Shown: piece by piece, positions 7,678-15,997 of the stretch
How the letters are laid out: each line of letters begins with the position of its first letter
Position numbering within the stretch: position 1 is the stretch's first letter
Source: an uncultured Magnetococcales bacterium
GTDB lineage: Bacteria > Pseudomonadota > Magnetococcia > Magnetococcales > Magnetaquicoccaceae
DNA length: 20,168 nt
Reading direction: 5' to 3'
Assembly: GCA_903913345.1 (NCBI GenBank)
Contig: CAIWLA010000069.1
Coordinates: 1 to 20,168, forward strand
Made by a program: the position numbers and the translations under genes
The notes under the pieces: model-generated
Told to the model about the DNA's origin: nothing
What the model saw: only the letters and a program-made list of their open reading frames with translations
Databases searched by the model: none

Positions 7678-8826
7678 TCAATAACAGGCGGCCCGGCCAC
7701 TTTCCGTGTCATACAAGGTCCAAAAAATGCGGTCCTCGCCCGCCGGGGTGTGTACCAGGCTGAAACGACAGGAGACACACAGACCATCGCCCGCCCCCGT
7801 GCGCAGGGGCAGGCCAATCCGGTCGATGGTGCCACAATTGTGCAACAGAATGCCAATGGCCCCCCAGATGTCGGGATCCACAGCCAGATCATGGACGGAA
7901 CGCCCAACCCAGACGGCGGACTCCAGGGACAAGGCACGGGCACCCTTTTCGTTCAAAGCCAGAATACGGTGATCCCCATCCGGCTCAAACCAGATGGCCG
8001 GCTCGTTGATGTCTTCCGGGTTCAGCACCGCTTTGTGCGACCGGGCGGAATCGACCACCTGCTTCAGCAGGTCGGTCTGGGTCAACAGACCCAGCAATTG
8101 GCCATCTGGTCCAGACCCCTCACGCCGGGTCACCACGGGAATACGTCGGTGACCACTCTGCACAAACAGGTCGAGGGCAAACAACAGATTGCGTTCCGGC
8201 TCAATGGTCACCGGTTGGGAGATCGGGATCTGGTCGATCAATGCCTGCTCATGCCAGGCGGGGCCGACCCGAAAACGCAACATATCCCCCTCGGTCAACA
8301 CCCCCAAAAAGTGTTCACCCTCCTGCACCAGGACGCACCCCCGATGCCACACCACCATCTGCCGTGCCACCTCCCGATAGGAGAGGTGGGCATCCACCAC
8401 CGGCAAATTGGGCAACATGATGTCGGATACCCGATAGTGGGCCATCAATTCAGAGCGCGGCAGAGAGCGCAAAATCTGCTTTTCCGTAATCCCCCCGGAG
8501 AGCATGTTTTCATCATTCAGGACGGGAAAGCGGCGAAAACGGCGGTTATTGTAAATATGGAGCAAAGACTGGCACGGGGTGTTTTCGCGCACCGTCTGGG
8601 GTGTGGAGAGGGGAAAATCGCGGATGCACGCCTGGGCAATGTCATGCCCGGCCACCACCCAGCGCAACAGATCAAACTCGGTCATCAGGCCGACCGGGAC
8701 CATATGGTCCAACACGACCGCAAAGCCGAAGGTCTGCCGTATCACCCGGCGAATCGCCTCCAGGAGGGTGGTAGAGGGGGAAAGCGTGATAACATCGGGA
8801 AACATGCAATCACGAACAATGGTCAT
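7678..8826 (-). CDS. Four-CBS (two Bateman modules) protein with C-terminal PAS-like domain
   Basis: The 382-residue protein has four CBS-like repeats, roughly at 3-58, 66-120, 132-188 and 196-258. They are marked by the recurring pattern 'GLMTEFDLL', 'GGITEKQIL', 'GVLTEGDML' and 'GLLTQTDLL'. The C-terminal 110 residues look PAS-like: PAIWFEPDGDHRILALNEKG, then VGRSVHDLAV and a final strand pair ending FWTLYDTES. CBS pairs usually sense adenine nucleotides, and PAS domains small ligands or redox state. There is no visible output domain, so a cytoplasmic sensor or adaptor is likely. ATG 8826 has GGAGG just upstream (4 bases). It is divergent from kdsD and probably leads an operon with the CoA-binding gene. 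Confidence 0.82.
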   Translation of the reverse strand: MTIVRDCMFPDVITLSPSTTLLEAIRRVIRQTFGFAVVLDHMVPVGLMTEFDLLRWVVAGHDIAQACIRDFPLSTPQTVRENTPCQSLLHIYNNRRFRRFPVLNDENMLSGGITEKQILRSLPRSELMAHYRVSDIMLPNLPVVDAHLSYREVARQMVVWHRGCVLVQEGEHFLGVLTEGDMLRFRVGPAWHEQALIDQIPISQPVTIEPERNLLFALDLFVQSGHRRIPVVTRREGSGPDGQLLGLLTQTDLLKQVVDSARSHKAVLNPEDINEPAIWFEPDGDHRILALNEKGARALSLESAVWVGRSVHDLAVDPDIWGAIGILLHNCGTIDRIGLPLRTGAGDGLCVSCRFSLVHTPAGEDRIFWTLYDTESGRAACY

Positions 8827-8853
8827 TTGTCCTCCGATCGTTTTCAGGTGCTG

Positions 8854-8883
8854 GTTATCGATACTGTAAAAATTTTCTGTCAA
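8854..8883 (-). promoter_or_regulatory. Candidate promoter of the CBS/PAS gene
   Basis: On the minus strand a perfect -35 hexamer TTGACA (8883-8878) is followed after 18 bases by GATAAC (8859-8854, 4 of 6 matches to -10), placing the transcript start about 20 bases before the ATG and just ahead of the GGAGG. No equally good promoter was found for the divergent kdsD in the remaining gap. Confidence 0.5.
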
Positions 8884-8988
8884 ACAGTGGATTCCTGCGC
8901 AGAATGCTTTATTATGCGGGATCGGTTGGCCATTTGTCCTGGTTTTTTTGTCGGCACCCTACACAATCCTGAAAACGGTACCCACACC

Positions 8989-9963
8989 ATGCTGGAACGC
9001 GCCAGACAGACCCTGCTATTGGAAGCCGAGGCGATTCGTGCCATGGCGGAACGTCTGGATGATCGCCTCGTGCAGGCCGTCACCCTCCTTGAAAAGTGTC
9101 AAGGCCGGGTGGTGGTGACCGGGATGGGCAAATCCGGGATTGTCGGGATGAAAATTGCCGCCACCCTGGCCAGCACGGGCACCCCCGCCTTCTTTCTGCA
9201 TCCAGCGGAGGGAAGCCATGGGGATATCGGGATGGTGACCCGTCGGGATCTGGTCCTGGCCATCTCCAACAGTGGGGAGACCGCCGAAGTGATCACCCTG
9301 CTGCCCACCCTCACCTTTCTGGGCGTGCCGATCATCAGCCTGGTGGGACGACCACACTCCACCTTGGCTCGCATCAGTACCATCGCCCTGGATGTCGCTG
9401 TCGAACGGGAGGCCTGCCCGCTGGGGCTTGCCCCCACTTGTTCCACCACAGCGGCCCTGGCCATGGGCGATGCCTTGGCGGTCGCCTTGCTGGAAAAACG
9501 TCAACTCAGCCCGGAACAATTTGCCCTGTTTCATCCCGGTGGGGCGTTGGGCAGAAAATTGCTGCTGCGGGTCGCCGACCTGATGCATTCGGGCAGCAAA
9601 ATACCCCTGGTGGCTGCCAGCGATCCCATGCGACAGGCCGTTCTGGAGATGACGGCCAAACGTCTGGGTATCACGGGTGTTGTCAATGCAACGGGCCATC
9701 TGGTCGGCATTATTACGGACGGGGATTTGCGCCGTTGGCTGGAACGCGACCTCCTGACTCCCGACGTGCCGGACCCACTCTCCCGGACCGCAGAGGCCAT
9801 CATGACGGCCAATCCCAAAACCACAACGGCCAATGCCTTGGCGGTCGAGGCGTTGCGGATCATGGAAGAGAAAAAAATCACCTGCCTGTTTGTCAGCGAA
9901 ACGGGATCTCCCCCCGTTGGCGTGATTCATCTCCACGATATTCTCGGCGCGGGGCTGCTGTGA
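8989..9963 (+). CDS. kdsD: D-arabinose 5-phosphate isomerase (KpsF/GutQ family)
   Basis: The enzyme interconverts ribulose-5-phosphate and arabinose-5-phosphate, the first step toward Kdo for lipopolysaccharide. The 324 residues hold a SIS domain (about 35-170; VVVTGMGKSGIVGMKIAATL, LAISNSGETAEV, ACPLGLAPTCSTTAAL) and two CBS domains (about 200-324; ITDGDLRRW, then a C-terminal HLHDILGAG). These match E. coli KdsD closely in order. The start is uncertain: ATG 8989 fits the family's N-terminal helix though slightly shorter, and an in-frame ATG at 8914 would add 25 residues; neither has a clear ribosome site. The much longer open frame upstream runs antisense to the CBS gene and is spurious. 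The stop overlaps the kdsC GTG by 4 bases. It begins the rightward envelope operon. Confidence 0.95.
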   Translation: MLERARQTLLLEAEAIRAMAERLDDRLVQAVTLLEKCQGRVVVTGMGKSGIVGMKIAATLASTGTPAFFLHPAEGSHGDIGMVTRRDLVLAISNSGETAEVITLLPTLTFLGVPIISLVGRPHSTLARISTIALDVAVEREACPLGLAPTCSTTAALAMGDALAVALLEKRQLSPEQFALFHPGGALGRKLLLRVADLMHSGSKIPLVAASDPMRQAVLEMTAKRLGITGVVNATGHLVGIITDGDLRRWLERDLLTPDVPDPLSRTAEAIMTANPKTTTANALAVEALRIMEEKKITCLFVSETGSPPVGVIHLHDILGAGLL

Positions 9964-10505
9964 ATACGGACCATCCGGTCTGGCCCACCCAACGGGCGGA
10001 GGCCATTCGCCTGGTGGCACTGGATGTGGATGGCGTCCTGACCGATGGCGGCATCTACCTGGATGGCAATGGGGTGGAAAGCAAGCGGTTTTATGTGCGG
10101 GACGGTTTGGGCATCCGCCTGTTGCTCCAGGCGGGTTTGCGGGTTGGGGTGATCACCGCGCGTCAATCCGCTGCGGTGACGCAACGGGCCAGGGAGTTGT
10201 CCCTCTCATTCGTTCACCAGGGTGTCCGGGATAAATGGGCCTGTTTGCAGCAGGAATTGGCCAATGCCCGGCTGGATCCCGCCCACTGTGTCTATATGGG
10301 CGATGATCTGGTGGACCTCGCGGTTTTGCAACAGGTTGGGCTGTCTGCCGCCCCGGGCGATGCTGACCCGGCGGTGCGTCAACGGGTACACTGGGTGGCC
10401 ACCGCTTGCGGTGGCCGGGGTGCCGTGCGCGAACTGGCCGAAAATCTGTTGCGTACCCAAAACAGATGGGGCAACATGATGGAAACGTTCCTGGACAGAC
10501 CATGA
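9960..10505 (+). CDS. kdsC: 3-deoxy-D-manno-octulosonate 8-phosphate phosphatase (HAD family)
   Basis: KdsC removes the phosphate from Kdo-8-phosphate to give Kdo. It is a C0-type HAD phosphatase without a cap, active as a tetramer. The 181-residue product shows motif I LDVDGVLTDG (nucleophile Asp22, acid Asp24), motif II VITARQS (Thr66), the Lys of VRDKW (Lys92) and motif IV GDDLVDL (Asp115, Asp116, Asp119). The start is GTG 9960 within the kdsD stop (GTGA), and its own TGA overlaps the lptC ATG (ATGA), so the three genes are translationally coupled. The N-terminus carries about 15 residues before the first strand. Identity is strong from motifs and position. Confidence 0.95.
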   Translation: MNTDHPVWPTQRAEAIRLVALDVDGVLTDGGIYLDGNGVESKRFYVRDGLGIRLLLQAGLRVGVITARQSAAVTQRARELSLSFVHQGVRDKWACLQQELANARLDPAHCVYMGDDLVDLAVLQQVGLSAAPGDADPAVRQRVHWVATACGGRGAVRELAENLLRTQNRWGNMMETFLDRP

Positions 10506-11164
10506 GATCCCCAGAGACACCCATGAAGCCATCGGTCAAATCCCTTTTTATCGGCTTGTCCCTGCTGGTGGCTGGTGCCGTTTTCTGGTCGGTGCCATCC
10601 GTTTCCCAGGAGAGGCCCGGTACGGATGCGGACGCGAGAGCCGATGGCCCAACCCGGTCGGAGGGAGACAATCGCCCACAGGAGACGCGCGTCACCGGTA
10701 TTCAATTGGTCCAATTTGAGGACGGACACACCCGGTGGACCTTGAAGGCACCCAGTGCCCGCACGGATGGAGAAGAACGCGTCCTCGTCCACCAACCGGA
10801 CTTGACCATCTACAAAAAGGATGGCCAAATCTCCTCGGTGACCTCCGAGGAGGGCCTCATCTCTGGCCATTCCGGGCAGGGGATGAACGGACGGGCCATG
10901 CTCTTCACCGGTGCCGTGGTGGCCAATAATGGCACGCAGCATTTATCGACAGAGACCTTGAACTTCGACCCGGTTGAACAGACATTGTATACCGATCAGC
11001 CCTTTGTGCTGGTCGATGAAGAGATGCACATGGAAGGGATCGGCTTGACCCTTTACCAGAAAACGCAGAAACTGACCGTGTCGCATCGGGTCAGGGTACA
11101 CTACTCCACTGCCCAGGAAGGGGTTTATCGTGAAAAAGCCGATCTCCCACCACACCACTCGTAG
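10502..11164 (+). CDS. lptC: LPS export protein LptC
   Basis: LptC is the bitopic inner-membrane part of the Lpt bridge; its periplasmic domain takes LPS from LptBFG and hands it to LptA. The 220-residue product has an N-terminal membrane segment (about 14-32, SLFIGLSLLVAGAVF) and then a beta-rich periplasmic domain (about 60-205). That domain contains RWTLKAPSART, VTSEEGLISG, MNGRAMLFTGAVVANNG and HLSTETLNFDPVEQTLYT, as in the LptC family. The ATG at 10502 overlaps the kdsC stop; ATG 10523 is an alternative start. The 3' end overlaps lptA by 35 bases. Sequence conservation in this family is low, so the position between kdsC and lptA is an important part of the call. Confidence 0.9.
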   Translation: MRSPETPMKPSVKSLFIGLSLLVAGAVFWSVPSVSQERPGTDADARADGPTRSEGDNRPQETRVTGIQLVQFEDGHTRWTLKAPSARTDGEERVLVHQPDLTIYKKDGQISSVTSEEGLISGHSGQGMNGRAMLFTGAVVANNGTQHLSTETLNFDPVEQTLYTDQPFVLVDEEMHMEGIGLTLYQKTQKLTVSHRVRVHYSTAQEGVYREKADLPPHHS

Positions 11165-11819
11165 ATATCCGCGCCGGTGGCCTCCCTTGTTGGTGGGGAT
11201 GGTGTTCGGTTTGGTCATCCCTCTGGGTGGGCTGCCGGAACCCGGCATGGCCGCGACCGTGGCCGGGAAAGCGGCGGCGGGGGAGGGTCTCACGATCACG
11301 GCGGATCGCATGGAACTGGATGACACCCAGCAATTGGCCCTCTTTTTTGGAAATGTGCGTGCCGAAGAAAAACGGATACTGTTGACAGCGGACAAAATGA
11401 CGGTCAACTATCAGAAGGGGGGGCACCGTTCCAATACACCACCAACGGGCAATCGGGGTGGAGGCGTTGCCGCCATTCGGGCAGAAGGGCACGTGGTGCT
11501 GGTGCAGGGAGAGAGCAACGGAACCGCCGAGGAGATGATTTACCTGGTCGATAAACAGACCTTGGAAATGTTGGGGCAGACCCACGATGCGACCATCCAC
11601 CATGGCACCGATCAACTGGAGGGCAAACGTATTCTGCTGACCATCGGTGATGATCACACCATATCAAAAATTTCCGTGCAGGGGGGCAGCCAGCGTCGCG
11701 TTTCCGCCCACATTACGCAGATCGAGGAGACGGATGGTCATCCGAATGCTGGCCATTCTCCGCCCCGTGCGCCCCAACCAGAGGGAAAAACCGCCCCCAA
11801 ACTGGTGAACGGGCCGTGA
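11130..11819 (+). CDS. lptA: LPS export periplasmic protein LptA
   Basis: LptA forms the periplasmic beta-jellyroll bridge that carries LPS from LptC to LptD. This 229-residue protein has a basic start and a hydrophobic signal peptide (about residues 17-42, ending near GMAATV). The OstA-like domain includes [32 protein letters not shown] and [13 protein letters not shown], then the turn-rich repeats to about 195. A low-complexity Gly/Asn/Thr insert ([16 protein letters not shown]) breaks the domain, and the C-terminal tail is Pro-rich; both lengthen it beyond E. coli LptA. It starts with GTG 11130, with AAGGGG 6 bases upstream inside lptC, and its TGA overlaps the lptB GTG. Confidence 0.9.
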   Translation: MKKPISHHTTRRYPRRWPPLLVGMVFGLVIPLGGLPEPGMAATVAGKAAAGEGLTITADRMELDDTQQLALFFGNVRAEEKRILLTADKMTVNYQKGGHRSNTPPTGNRGGGVAAIRAEGHVVLVQGESNGTAEEMIYLVDKQTLEMLGQTHDATIHHGTDQLEGKRILLTIGDDHTISKISVQGGSQRRVSAHITQIEETDGHPNAGHSPPRAPQPEGKTAPKLVNGP

Positions 11820-12607
11820 GTGACTCTGTACAATCCCCCGTCACGCACCGTGCAGAGCCGGCAGTGCCCCTTCTCCCCCCTGGAGACCGCTCCCTTTCGG
11901 CCATCCGTCTGGGGAAAAGTTTTCGGGGAAGAAAGGTGGTCTCACAGGTAGACCTTTCCCTGGCTCCCGGAGAGGTGGTAGGGTTGTTAGGCCCCAATGG
12001 GGCGGGCAAGACGACCACTTTTTACATGTTCGTTGGTCTGGTGGCCCCGGAAGAGGGGAGCATCCGGTTGGATGGTCGGGATATCACCCGTACTCCCATG
12101 TATTTGCGGGCGAGATCGGGTATATCCTATCTGCCGCAGGAGCCGTCCATCTTCCGCAAAATGACGGTGCGGGACAATGTCCTCTCCATCCTGGAGACCT
12201 TGCCTCTGACCCGGGCGCAACGCCTGGAACGGTTGGAGGAGCTGTTGAGTGAACTGGGCGTATTGTCCCTGGCCAGGACACCGGGTTATGCCTTGTCGGG
12301 GGGAGAGCGTCGTCGAGTGGAGGTGGCCCGTGCCTTGGCCATTGAGCCGCGCTATATTTTGTTGGATGAACCGTTTGCAGGCGTCGATCCCTTGGCGGTG
12401 GAGGAGATTCAATCCATCATTCGCCATCTGCAAGGACGCGGCATTGGCGTCCTGATTACGGATCATAATGTTCGGGAGACCCTGGGCATCTGTCATCGGG
12501 CCTACATCCTTTCCGAAGGCAAGGTGCTGGCCCATGGCCGCCCGGAAGAGGTGGTCCAGGATCCCCAGGTACGTGCCCTCTACCTGGGAAAAGATTTTCA
12601 ACTGTAA
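11816..12607 (+). CDS. lptB: LPS export ABC transporter ATPase LptB
   Basis: LptB powers LPS extraction from the inner membrane with LptF and LptG, which are not in the window. The 263-residue protein has Walker [10 protein letters not shown] (59-67), a Q-loop near YLPQEPSIF, the signature LSGGE (160-164), Walker B with catalytic Glu ([12 protein letters not shown], 181-192, Glu185) and the switch His217 in ITDHNVRET. The [14 protein letters not shown] and DHNVRETL blocks are characteristic of LptB rather than of other ABC ATPases. The GTG start overlaps the lptA stop. About 25 residues precede the first strand compared with the usual 241-residue protein, so a later start cannot be excluded, although the overlap supports this one. 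Confidence 0.95.
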   Translation: MSDSVQSPVTHRAEPAVPLLPPGDRSLSAIRLGKSFRGRKVVSQVDLSLAPGEVVGLLGPNGAGKTTTFYMFVGLVAPEEGSIRLDGRDITRTPMYLRARSGISYLPQEPSIFRKMTVRDNVLSILETLPLTRAQRLERLEELLSELGVLSLARTPGYALSGGERRRVEVARALAIEPRYILLDEPFAGVDPLAVEEIQSIIRHLQGRGIGVLITDHNVRETLGICHRAYILSEGKVLAHGRPEEVVQDPQVRALYLGKDFQL

Positions 12608-12634
12608 CCTAGAAAACGAAACAGAGGATTTATA

Positions 12635-14116
12635 ATGGCGTTAGGTTTGGAACTGAAACTGCGGATGGGTCAACAACTGGTGATGACACCCCAGTTGCAG
12701 ATGGCCATCAAGCTGTTGCAGATGTCCAGCTTGGAACTGGCGGACTATCTCCAGGAAGAGTTGGATAAAAACCCCTTGCTGGAGCGGGAGGAGGATCGTC
12801 CCGACGAGGATGTCGTCAGCATGGGCGAGTTGCTGGACAACGAACGTGCCCTGGAGGCCGGACGGGCCGATGAGGTCAGCATGGAACCCATGGAGACCGC
12901 CCTCTCCAGCGAGTTGCCGGTCGATGCCTCCTGGTCTGACATTTACGGAGACAGTTCAGGCTCGTACTCCGCCTCACACACCTCTGAAAACACCCCTGGA
13001 ACCGAAGCCCCGCCGCTGGAAAACACCCTGGTCCGCAGTGAAACGTTGTCGGATTATTTATTGTGGCAGTTGGGTATTTCCGCGCTCCATGAACGGGAGC
13101 GGATGATCGGGACGGCCATCATTGATGCCATTGACGATAATGGCTATCTGACGGCCGATTTGCAGACCGTGGCCGACATCACCCGGTCATCGCTGGAAGA
13201 TGTGGAGGACGCACTGATCCTGGTGCAATCCTTTGAACCGGCCGGGATCGGGGCGCGCAGTCTGGCCGAGTGTCTCCTGTTGCAACTGAAAAACCGCAAG
13301 CAGGCCCAACATCCCTACACCACCCTGCTGGAACACCTGGAAGATCTGGCGCGCCGGGATTTTCGCAAGCTCAAGCGGTTGCTCAAAGTCACCGATGACG
13401 AGTTGCTGGATGCCGTGGAGTTGATCCAATCCCTCAATCCCAAACCCGGCCTGGCCTTTGGCAGTGATCAGGCCAATTATATCTCTCCCGATGTCTATGT
13501 ACGCAAACTGGATGGGCAATGGGTGGTGGAGATCAACACGGAGGCCATGCCAAAATTGCGGGTCAATCGGGAATATGACCATGCCCTGAATGGTCGGTTG
13601 TCCCCACAGGACAAACGTTTTCTTGTCGAAAACACCCGTTCCGCCCAATGGTTGATCAAAAGTCTGGAGCAACGTTCCTCCACCATCTACCGGGTGGCCG
13701 AATCCATCGTCCGTTTTCAGAAAAATTTTCTGGATTATGGCCGGGAGCATCTGAAACCGCTGATTCTCAAGGATGTGGCGGACGATATTGGCGTCCATGA
13801 ATCGACCGCCTCACGGGTCACCAGCAATAAATATATCCATACCCCTCGTGGTATTTTTGAGTTGAAATTTTTCTTTTCCTCTTCGCTGGTCTCGCAATCC
13901 GGGGAAAACCACTCATCGGAGGCGGTCAAATTCAAGATTCAAAAGCTGGTGGACAGTGAATCGGTCAATCGCCCCTATTCGGATGAAAAACTGGCCAAGC
14001 TGTTGAAAGACCAGGGGATTATTGTTGCCCGTCGGACGGTTGCCAAATACCGGGACATTTTAAGCATTCCCTCTTCCTCCAGACGCAAGCAACTGGGAAC
14101 GGGTGCCGACAGTTAA
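12635..14116 (+). CDS. rpoN: RNA polymerase sigma-54 factor
   Basis: Sigma-54 directs RNA polymerase to -24/-12 promoters and needs enhancer-binding AAA+ activators. The 493-residue protein shows region I (LELKLRMGQQLVMTPQLQMA and the following Leu/Gln-rich segment), an acidic variable region II (about 50-125), the core-binding and HTH regions (HESTASRVTSNKYIHTPRG) and the RpoN box ARRTVAKYRD (465-474) near the C-terminus. ATG 12635 follows AGAGG at a suitable distance and lies 27 bases after lptB, so read-through from the envelope operon is likely. No enhancer-binding activator is in the window. Confidence 0.97.
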   Translation: MALGLELKLRMGQQLVMTPQLQMAIKLLQMSSLELADYLQEELDKNPLLEREEDRPDEDVVSMGELLDNERALEAGRADEVSMEPMETALSSELPVDASWSDIYGDSSGSYSASHTSENTPGTEAPPLENTLVRSETLSDYLLWQLGISALHERERMIGTAIIDAIDDNGYLTADLQTVADITRSSLEDVEDALILVQSFEPAGIGARSLAECLLLQLKNRKQAQHPYTTLLEHLEDLARRDFRKLKRLLKVTDDELLDAVELIQSLNPKPGLAFGSDQANYISPDVYVRKLDGQWVVEINTEAMPKLRVNREYDHALNGRLSPQDKRFLVENTRSAQWLIKSLEQRSSTIYRVAESIVRFQKNFLDYGREHLKPLILKDVADDIGVHESTASRVTSNKYIHTPRGIFELKFFFSSSLVSQSGENHSSEAVKFKIQKLVDSESVNRPYSDEKLAKLLKDQGIIVARRTVAKYRDILSIPSSSRRKQLGTGADS

Positions 14117-14164
14117 CCATGTGGGCAGTGCCGTTTTTCCTCTTATCCAACCGTTGGCGGGAAC

Positions 14165-14623
14165 ATGCATATTTCTCATCTCATTGTGCCGTCCAGAGTG
14201 ATCGCCAATCTGCATGGCACCACTGCTGTTGAGGTGCTGGCGGAAATGGCCGAGTTGCTGGCCCGCGACCTGCGGCACACATCCAAACAGGCAATGTTGG
14301 ATATTTTTCTGGAGCGGGAAGGGCTTGGCTCGACGGCCATTGGTCAAGGGATTGCCATCCCGCACGGTCGATTGGCGGAATTGTCCCACCCCATTGCTGC
14401 CTTGGGTCGTTCCAGTGGGGGGATCGCCTTCCAGTCCCTGGACGAAAAACCGGTTCATCTGGTCATCGCGCTGCTCTCTCCGCCAGGGGCCAATGAGTTG
14501 CATCTCAAGGCACTTTCCGCCATTTCCCGCCTGTTGCGCCGGGAGAGCCTGCGCGATCGTCTCTGTTCTCTCTCCGAACCGGAGCCTCTTTTTCACGCGC
14601 TGATGGCCGAGGAGGACCATTGA
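14165..14623 (+). CDS. ptsN: PTS IIA-like nitrogen regulatory protein (EIIA-Ntr)
   Basis: EIIA-Ntr is the terminal phosphoacceptor of the nitrogen PTS. It takes phosphate from NPr and regulates potassium transport and other targets rather than importing sugar. The 152-residue protein has the fold marks of PTS_EIIA_2, including LLARDLRHTS, FLEREGLGSTAIGQGIAIPH with the phosphorylated His67, and HLVIALLSPPGANELHLKAL. The start ATG 14165 lies 48 bases after rpoN. The hpf gene that sits between rpoN and ptsN in many proteobacteria is absent: the 48-base gap cannot hold it. The TGA overlaps the TTG start of rapZ by 4 bases. Confidence 0.94.
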   Translation: MHISHLIVPSRVIANLHGTTAVEVLAEMAELLARDLRHTSKQAMLDIFLEREGLGSTAIGQGIAIPHGRLAELSHPIAALGRSSGGIAFQSLDEKPVHLVIALLSPPGANELHLKALSAISRLLRRESLRDRLCSLSEPEPLFHALMAEEDH

Positions 14624-15585
14624 ACGACCTGCCCCCTCTCGCATCGCTCGATCCGGACACCCTGGAACAAGAGGCCATGCAACCGTTGCGCATTCGTCAT
14701 CTGGTTCTGGTCACGGGTCTTTCGGGGGCGGGCAAATCGATTACGCTCCGCTATCTGGAAGATATGGGATTCAACTGGACGGATAATTTGCCGTTGCCGT
14801 TGGTTCCGGGCTATCTCGCCCATTTGAGTGCGGACAACCAACCCAACATTCGGGTGGCCATTGGCATCCATCTGCGGGATTCGGGTTGCCTCTCCTCTTT
14901 TCACCAGTATTATGAGCAGATATCTGCCCTGGCCGAGCAGACCGAGTTGCTTTTTCTGGAGGCCAACCATGATATGCTGATCAATCGGTATCAGGAGACC
15001 CGGCGACGCCATCCAACGGCGCAGGACCAGACCGTTCGAGAGGCTATAGCACTGGAAAAACAAAACCTTGCACCGGTACGTGCCATGGCGGATTTGGTGA
15101 TTGACACCTCCCGCACCACCACTCCCCAACTCAAGGAACGTCTCGACCAACTGTTTCAGGAGATGTTTTCCGATCGGATGAATGATGCGGAATTGACCAT
15201 TTTTGTCCGCTCGTTCGGTTTCAAGTTCGGGGCCAACACCGATGCGGACATGGTCCTGGATGGTCGTTTTCTGCCCAATCCCTATTATGATCCGGCCTTG
15301 CGTCCTTTCAGTGGTCGGGAGGAGCCGGTCATCCAGTTTCTGGAACGGGATGGCGAGGCCCTGACCTTTCTCGATCGCATCCAATCCCTTCTGGATTATT
15401 TGATCCCCCGTTACCAGAGAGGGAAAAAGCGGTATTTTACGCTGGATATCGGCTGTACCGGCGGTTTTCATCGGTCGGTATTCCTGGTGGAACAGTTGAC
15501 CAAACGGCTGCGCCAACAGGGATTTTCGGTATTGATGCGACACCGTGATCTGCACCGCGATTCCGCCCGGTCGGGGGAGGATTGA
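14620..15585 (+). CDS. rapZ: RNase adapter / nucleotide-binding protein RapZ
   Basis: In E. coli RapZ binds the small RNA GlmZ and presents it to RNase E, controlling glucosamine-6-phosphate synthesis. The 321-residue product has an N-terminal P-loop (GLSGAGKS, 33-40), the YLEDMGFNWTDNLPL block, LLFLEANHDMLINRYQETRR, FVRSFGFKFG, FLPNPYYDPALRPFSG and the C-terminal DIGCTGGFHRSVFLVEQL. The C-terminal Lys/Arg tail that binds GlmZ in E. coli is not conserved (the end here is RDSARSGED), so RNA binding of that kind is uncertain. The start is TTG 14620, overlapping the ptsN stop, with GGAGG 4 bases upstream; ATG 14677 is the alternative and would give a length close to E. coli. Confidence 0.93.
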   Translation: MNDLPPLASLDPDTLEQEAMQPLRIRHLVLVTGLSGAGKSITLRYLEDMGFNWTDNLPLPLVPGYLAHLSADNQPNIRVAIGIHLRDSGCLSSFHQYYEQISALAEQTELLFLEANHDMLINRYQETRRRHPTAQDQTVREAIALEKQNLAPVRAMADLVIDTSRTTTPQLKERLDQLFQEMFSDRMNDAELTIFVRSFGFKFGANTDADMVLDGRFLPNPYYDPALRPFSGREEPVIQFLERDGEALTFLDRIQSLLDYLIPRYQRGKKRYFTLDIGCTGGFHRSVFLVEQLTKRLRQQGFSVLMRHRDLHRDSARSGED

Positions 15586-15595
15586 GGAGGGTCCA

Positions 15596-15997
15596 TCATA
15601 CCTCCCAATCCTCCAACACCAATCCATCCACTCGCGAAAACTCAGCAATATTATGGGTGACCAGAGTACAACCATTGACCAAAGCGATTGCGGCGATTTG
15701 CAAGTCGTAGGGACCAATGGGTAATCCTCGACGAGAGAGATCGGCCCGTATTTTTCCGAAAATACGGGCGGCTTCGTCATCAAAGGCCAGCGAGGGAAAA
15801 GGTGCGAAAAATGCCTCCTGCTGACGCAGGTTGCCAATCGGATCCTGCGACTTCATGGCCCCATAGAACATCTCCGACTTGACCACGCTGCACACGCGGA
15901 TCACGCCACGCTTCTTGGTCCGCAGTGTGTTCAGAATGGACGGAGATCGTCCCGACAGGTAGCGAATACAAACGTTGGTATCCAGGAGAAAGTTCAT
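15596..15997 (-). CDS. vapC: VapC-type PIN-domain ribonuclease toxin
   Basis: This is a 133-residue PIN-domain protein of the type II toxin-antitoxin class; such toxins cut RNA (often tRNA) with a metal-dependent acidic site. The expected residues are present: Asp6 in FLLDTNVCIRYL, Glu42 in VVKSEMFYG and Asp98 in PIGPYDLQIAAIAL, followed by LVTHNIAEFSRV. ATG 15997 overlaps the TGA of the antitoxin gene by 4 bases (ATGA), with GGGAG 8 bases upstream inside that gene. Longer in-frame starts would lie inside the antitoxin frame and are not needed. It is convergent with rapZ, only 10 bases away. The RNA target cannot be inferred. Confidence 0.92.
   Translation of the reverse strand: MNFLLDTNVCIRYLSGRSPSILNTLRTKKRGVIRVCSVVKSEMFYGAMKSQDPIGNLRQQEAFFAPFPSLAFDDEAARIFGKIRADLSRRGLPIGPYDLQIAAIALVNGCTLVTHNIAEFSRVDGLVLEDWEV

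Noticed and set aside
7663..8988. A long in-frame N-terminal extension of kdsD
   Set aside because: It runs antisense through the CBS/PAS gene, and the family N-terminus begins near ATG 8989.
15572..15612. A GGAGG/CCTCC inverted repeat between rapZ and vapC as a bidirectional terminator
   Set aside because: The stem is about 5 bp with a bulge above it and there is no T-run on either side.
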